From: Nocardia crassostreae
GTDB lineage: Bacteria; Actinomycetota; Actinomycetes; Mycobacteriales; Mycobacteriaceae
Assembly: GCF_001613405.1 (NCBI RefSeq)
Contig: NZ_BDCH01000040.1
Location: 93,780-157,779, forward strand
Direction: 5' to 3'
DNA length: 64,000 nucleotides
Below are positions 59,553-64,000 of this stretch, piece by piece. A model generated the notes under the pieces. That model was not told where the DNA came from, did no database searches, and worked only from the letters and a program-made list of their open reading frames with translations. Each line of letters opens with the position of its first letter. Within the stretch, counting starts at the first letter, position 1. The position numbers and the translations under genes were made by a program.

Positions 59553-60712
59553 CCGACCTGTGTCCGACCACGTTCTCCGAACTCGCTACGCGGCTGGGCT
59601 TTTCGTGCGACGAGGCCGGTGGGCTCATCGAATTCCGCAGCCCGGCCGCACTGGAGAACTGGACGCTGCCGGTTCTCGAGGCGACCATCGTGCTCGGTTC
59701 CGTGCTCGCGCTGATCTATGCGATCGTGCGGCTGCGCAGGCACGGCGACCCCACCAACCTGGTGCTCTGGTTCGGCGCGACCGCCTACCTGTTCGTCATC
59801 GAGCCGCCGCTGCACTTCCCGTCCGCGTTCGGCATTGCCGAGCACGTCGATACGATGTTCGCGCACAACGTGTTCACAGTGGACTTCCTGTGGGGCAGGT
59901 TGCCGCTCTACATCATCGCCATCTATCCGCTCATGGCCACCATCGCCTTCGAAATCGTGCGCATGCTGGGCGTTTTCCGCCGCTACGGCGTCTTCCTCGG
60001 CGCGGCCTGCGTCGGCTTCGTCCACCACGCCTTCTACGAGATCTTCGACCACATCGGCCCGCAACTGCGCTGGTGGGAATGGTCGGTCGACAACCCGCTC
60101 AATCAGCCCATGTTCGATTCGGTCCCGCTGCCCAGCGTGGTCGTCTTCGCCGCACTGTGGCCGATGTCCCTGGCCTGGTGCGTGCAATTCTTCGTCGGCC
60201 GCCACGCCGATTCCGGCCAGCATTTCACCGGCCCCCAATTGATCTGGCGCACAGTGGTGATCGGCCTGCTGGCCTCGGTCGGCACCTTCGCGCTCCCGCT
60301 CCCCGCGACGGTATTCGGCATGGGCAGCGATACAGTGCGCGGATTCCTCTACGCCGCAGAGCTTCTCGTGCTCTCCGCGGTGTCGGTGGCCCTGCTGGTC
60401 CGGCAGTGGTACGCGCTGCGCACCGGCGCGGCCCCGGCGCCCGGATACCGAAATCGCCTGGTGCAGTGGTACGCGCTCTTCTATCTTGCGGTCTTCGCGG
60501 CGCTCTGGCTCACCGCCCTACCGGACTTCTTCGACGCGGTGGACGGCGTCACCGCCAATGGCGACCCCGTCGGCAGCCTCTGGTACACGATCACCTGCTT
60601 CGCCATCGCCTTCCTGACCGTCCTGGCGACTTTCACGGTGCCACACGAGACCTCGCACTCCAACGGCGCTTCTTCGGACGGAGCCGAATCCGTCACGACG
60701 AACACCAGGTGA
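59549..60712 (+). CDS. Polytopic membrane protein (AveC/carotenoid-enzyme-like topology)
   Basis: The 387-residue protein from ATG 59549, overlapping the metal-hydrolase stop, has about eight helices. YLFVIEPPLHFPSAFGIAEH, VGFVHHAFYEIFDHIGPQLR, WWEWSVDNPLNQPMFDSVPL and a last set of helices place several conserved His, Asp and Asn near the membrane. It resembles proteins found beside PF10118 hydrolases in mycobacteria, but I cannot name the family. The layout recalls the AveC-like protein at 6478. Confidence 0.65.
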   Translation: MTDLCPTTFSELATRLGFSCDEAGGLIEFRSPAALENWTLPVLEATIVLGSVLALIYAIVRLRRHGDPTNLVLWFGATAYLFVIEPPLHFPSAFGIAEHVDTMFAHNVFTVDFLWGRLPLYIIAIYPLMATIAFEIVRMLGVFRRYGVFLGAACVGFVHHAFYEIFDHIGPQLRWWEWSVDNPLNQPMFDSVPLPSVVVFAALWPMSLAWCVQFFVGRHADSGQHFTGPQLIWRTVVIGLLASVGTFALPLPATVFGMGSDTVRGFLYAAELLVLSAVSVALLVRQWYALRTGAAPAPGYRNRLVQWYALFYLAVFAALWLTALPDFFDAVDGVTANGDPVGSLWYTITCFAIAFLTVLATFTVPHETSHSNGASSDGAESVTTNTR

Positions 60713-60804
60713 TCCGGGCGGGCTGGCACAATCGATGTCGAACGGCCGCGCGGGATGGGGAGAACCGCGGCCGGGCGAACACCGTGCGAAGAGGGGGTCT
60801 CATC

Positions 60805-61314
60805 GTGGCCGCGAGAAACCGTGGCAACACCACCGTGTATCGGTCGTCGAAGCTTCCGGCGCTGCTGATCATGCTGGGAATCACCGTATTCGTCGTTCCC
60901 GGCACAGTGCCGCTGCTGAGCGATGAACCCGCAACGGAGGAGGTCCTCACCAACGCCTTACTGTCGACATTGGTGCTCGTGCTCGGTCTGATACCCCTGG
61001 TGAAGGAGTTCATCCTGCCTGAGCTGACCCTCACCGATTCTGGATTCACGCACCGTCGAACCGGCTCGTACGCCTGGGCGGAAGTCACCCGGATCAGGTT
61101 CCGGAAGATGGGCCCGCTGCACCTCCTCGAAGTCCTGCTCTGGCATCCGGAAGCGTCGCTGGAACGCGCACCGTGGCACGTCCAGCAACTGGGCCGAGCC
61201 ATGCGACGCAGGGGCTACAGCCCCGTCACGATTCCCGCCCTGACCCTGACGGCGCCGCTGACCGAAGTCGCCGCGGCGATGCGGCGGCACCATCCGGATC
61301 TCTCGGTCGGGTAG
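60805..61314 (+). CDS. Small membrane protein with PH-like cytosolic domain
   Basis: About 169 residues from GTG 60805. Two hydrophobic segments (ALLIMLGITVFVVPGTVPLL and ALLSTLVLVLGLIPLVKEFI) precede a beta-rich domain (LTLTDSGFTHRRTGSYAWAE, VTRIRFRKMGPLHLLEVLL) typical of bacterial PH-like modules. Function unknown. Confidence 0.6.
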   Translation: MAARNRGNTTVYRSSKLPALLIMLGITVFVVPGTVPLLSDEPATEEVLTNALLSTLVLVLGLIPLVKEFILPELTLTDSGFTHRRTGSYAWAEVTRIRFRKMGPLHLLEVLLWHPEASLERAPWHVQQLGRAMRRRGYSPVTIPALTLTAPLTEVAAAMRRHHPDLSVG

Positions 61315-61376
61315 CAACACCGGCGCACCAGCGCTGCGCCGAACGCGGGAGTGCTTGGTCGAGCGCTGACTTCCGG

Positions 61377-61697
61377 CTATGCGCCGATTGTGCGCCAGAC
61401 GGTGCCACGGCGTTCGAATTCGAAGAGCTTTTCCACCGAAAGCGCCGCCTGGGCGCCGAACTCGCGTTCCATCAGGTACACGCCCAGGTCCAGTCCGGAG
61501 GTCACGCCGCCCGCGGTCACCAGGTCGCCGTCGTCGACGATGCGGGCATCGATCGTGCGCACGCCGGTGGCGTTCAGCACATCAACGCCGCGGTGATGGG
61601 TTGTCGCGCAGCGATTGTGGATGAGGCCCGCCATGGCCAGAACACGGCGGTATCCGCTCAACCGCTCAGCGCGAGACCGAACTCCCTGCTTATTCAC
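61377..61697 (-). pseudogene. C-terminal fragment of a DJ-1/PfpI (isonitrile-hydratase-like) protein
   Basis: AGLIHNRCATTHHRGVDVLN, VVDDGDLVTAGGVTSGLDLG and VEKLFEFERRGTVWR match the last third of this family. The N-terminal two thirds, including the nucleophile Cys, are absent; about the first 15 codons of the frame (MNKQGVRSRAERL) are unrelated. It is a remnant. Confidence 0.7.
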
Positions 61698-61993
61698 CGC
61701 GGAAGTCTTTCACCTCACGGGGTAGCCCGCACGCCACCGTCACGCGACTGCGTGACAAGCCGCTGGATCGTGACGCCAAGGGTGAGCAGCCCCCCAACTG
61801 GCTAGCTGACGCATGATGCTGCAAACGCACTACTACTCTGCCCCATGTCGTGCTGTCCGAATGGTACTGCGCCATCGGGTTGACGGCGAATATTGTTGTA
61901 AGAGAACGAGATCAGTTCGCCGAGTAGGTGCTCTGCGGCTCGGGTTCGGGTGAGTTCCGACCCGGGCGGTGGAACGGAACTAGGCTGGATCTC
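61698..61993. other. Non-coding region
   Basis: No gene, repeat or RNA is apparent. GGGTTCGGGTGAGTTCCGACCC near 61938 can fold weakly. The region follows the DJ-1 fragment and precedes the ICMT-like gene. Confidence 0.4.
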
Positions 61994-62485
61994 GTGCGCG
62001 GAACGCTTCCTCCGATCCCCGCCCTTGCCTTGATGGCCGTGGGGCACTCCATCGCCTTCGTGGCCTTCCCCATCGCGGTGTCGAGCCTCGGTGAGCGCCA
62101 CGGATGGTCCCAGGGCCGACCAGGGTTGGTGAATCTCGTCGTAGGCACGCCGGTCCTGGGTGCCGGGGTGGGTATTTACGTCTGGACCGTGGCGAGCCAT
62201 CTCCGGGTTCGGTCTGGATGGCAGATCGCGCTGACGCCCGACTATCTGAACAAGGCTGGCCCATATCGGTTCTCGCGCAACCCCATGTACGTCGGCCAGC
62301 TCACGCTCTGGGGTGGCTGGGCCGCACTGTTCGGGAGCCTGCCGGTGGCTGGCGGCCTGGCGGCATGGACTGCCTTCGTGAACGGTCTCGTGCGCTGGGA
62401 GGAACGGGCTTTGCACAAGCGGTGGGGTTCGGATTATGACGCTTACCGACACCGTGTCCCGCGATGGGGCAGGCTTCCCCGCTGA
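61994..62485 (+). CDS. Isoprenylcysteine carboxyl methyltransferase/phospholipid methyltransferase family protein
   Basis: About 163 residues from GTG 61994. Four or five helices and the C-terminal signature GPYRFSRNPMYVGQLTLWGG with EERALHKRWGSDYDAYRHRV, which bind SAM, define the ICMT/PEMT family. In bacteria the substrate is usually a lipid or unknown. It ends convergently with sigA. Confidence 0.87.
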   Translation: MRGTLPPIPALALMAVGHSIAFVAFPIAVSSLGERHGWSQGRPGLVNLVVGTPVLGAGVGIYVWTVASHLRVRSGWQIALTPDYLNKAGPYRFSRNPMYVGQLTLWGGWAALFGSLPVAGGLAAWTAFVNGLVRWEERALHKRWGSDYDAYRHRVPRWGRLPR

Positions 62486-62507
62486 ATCCAAGAGGGCCGA
62501 AAACGAG

Positions 62508-62543
62508 GATTGGGCCGCCGAGCAGTAGCTCGGCGGCCCAATC
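62508..62543 (-). terminator. Terminator of sigA
   Basis: A perfect 15-bp stem (62508-62522 with 62529-62543) closes on a six-base loop. On the minus strand it is followed by CTCGTTTT. It lies 12 bp after the sigA stop and could also stop the convergent ICMT-like transcript. Confidence 0.9.
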
Positions 62544-62554
62544 AAGAGTCGAAC

Positions 62555-63943
<1,389 letters not shown>

Positions 63944-64000
63944 GTACGCCCTTTCGTGACGGTCTCGTGCGGCGTCACGCCAGAGTGGATCCGGCGGAGC

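Noticed and set aside
53000..61700. Prophage or integrative element
   Set aside because: No integrase, structural, conjugation or attachment-site genes, only one IS110 and scattered remnants.

Overview
The window is high-GC actinobacterial chromosome, most likely Nocardia or a close mycolata relative. This rests on the principal sigma factor with a Lys/Ala-rich N-terminus at the right edge, the small actinobacterial families DUF3099, DUF3039 and DUF7455, a YihY protein and two helicases arranged much as in other mycolata, mycobacteria-like FadE proteins, and a LexA-type operator of the mycobacterial kind. The genus is an inference from gene content; no rRNA is present. No tRNA, rRNA or CRISPR array was seen.

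The conserved framework (DUF3099, DUF3039, a small conserved protein, YihY, DEAD helicase, SWIM/SNF2 pair, DUF7455, sigA) is split by accessory blocks. Left edge (0-1.2 kb): end of an ATP synthase Fo cluster (c, b, and only the b-like half of the usual b-delta fusion) that stops where delta, alpha, gamma and beta would follow. 1.2-5.6 kb: VOC protein, GlxA-type regulator divergent from an MFS carrier, then the DUF3099/DUF3039 core. 5.6-9.5 kb: TerD-like protein and a compositionally distinct cassette made of a 20-codon SDR stub, an AveC-like membrane protein and an O-carbamoyltransferase fused to an ABM-like domain, closed by a strong terminator. 9.6-17.5 kb: DUF808, a frameshifted AraC gene, a lactate permease, a TetR-controlled CoA-transferase/acyl-CoA dehydrogenase pair, a HAD dehalogenase, and a DUF222 stub that keeps a LexA box. 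18.8-22.5 kb: a tandem glycine riboswitch driving a stand-alone gcvH, then a TPR protein and YihY. 22.6-30.3 kb: helicases and small regulators, including an HxlR/SDR divergon with a palindromic operator.

30.6-50.6 kb: large acyl-CoA dehydrogenase and regulator, a C-terminally truncated aldehyde dehydrogenase, a KhtT/KhtU-like K+ efflux pair, an ethanolamine catabolic operon (permease, eutB, eutC), a YdcF protein and a two-component system that share a duplicated promoter/start region, DUF418, NhaP antiporter, MHYT protein and a DoxX-like protein. 50.7-62.5 kb is a decaying accessory zone with LysE exporter, interrupted DHFR-like and DJ-1 genes, a DJ-1/LRV chimera, an IS110-family element, a frameshifted alpha/beta hydrolase, and a TetR-controlled metal-hydrolase/membrane-protein operon broken by a 22-bp tandem duplication. 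sigA closes the window on the minus strand behind a near-perfect terminator.

At least nine genes are disrupted: five or more by single-base or 22-bp frameshifts and three by an in-frame TAG. Several frameshifts fall in G or C runs, so some may be sequence errors; this should be settled before they are read as biology. The most unusual features are the carbamoyltransferase-ABM/AveC/SDR-stub cassette, the truncated Fo operon, the riboswitch in front of a lone gcvH, the LexA box on a DUF222 stub, the duplicated leaderless promoters, and three 18- or 36-bp periodic repeat tracts.
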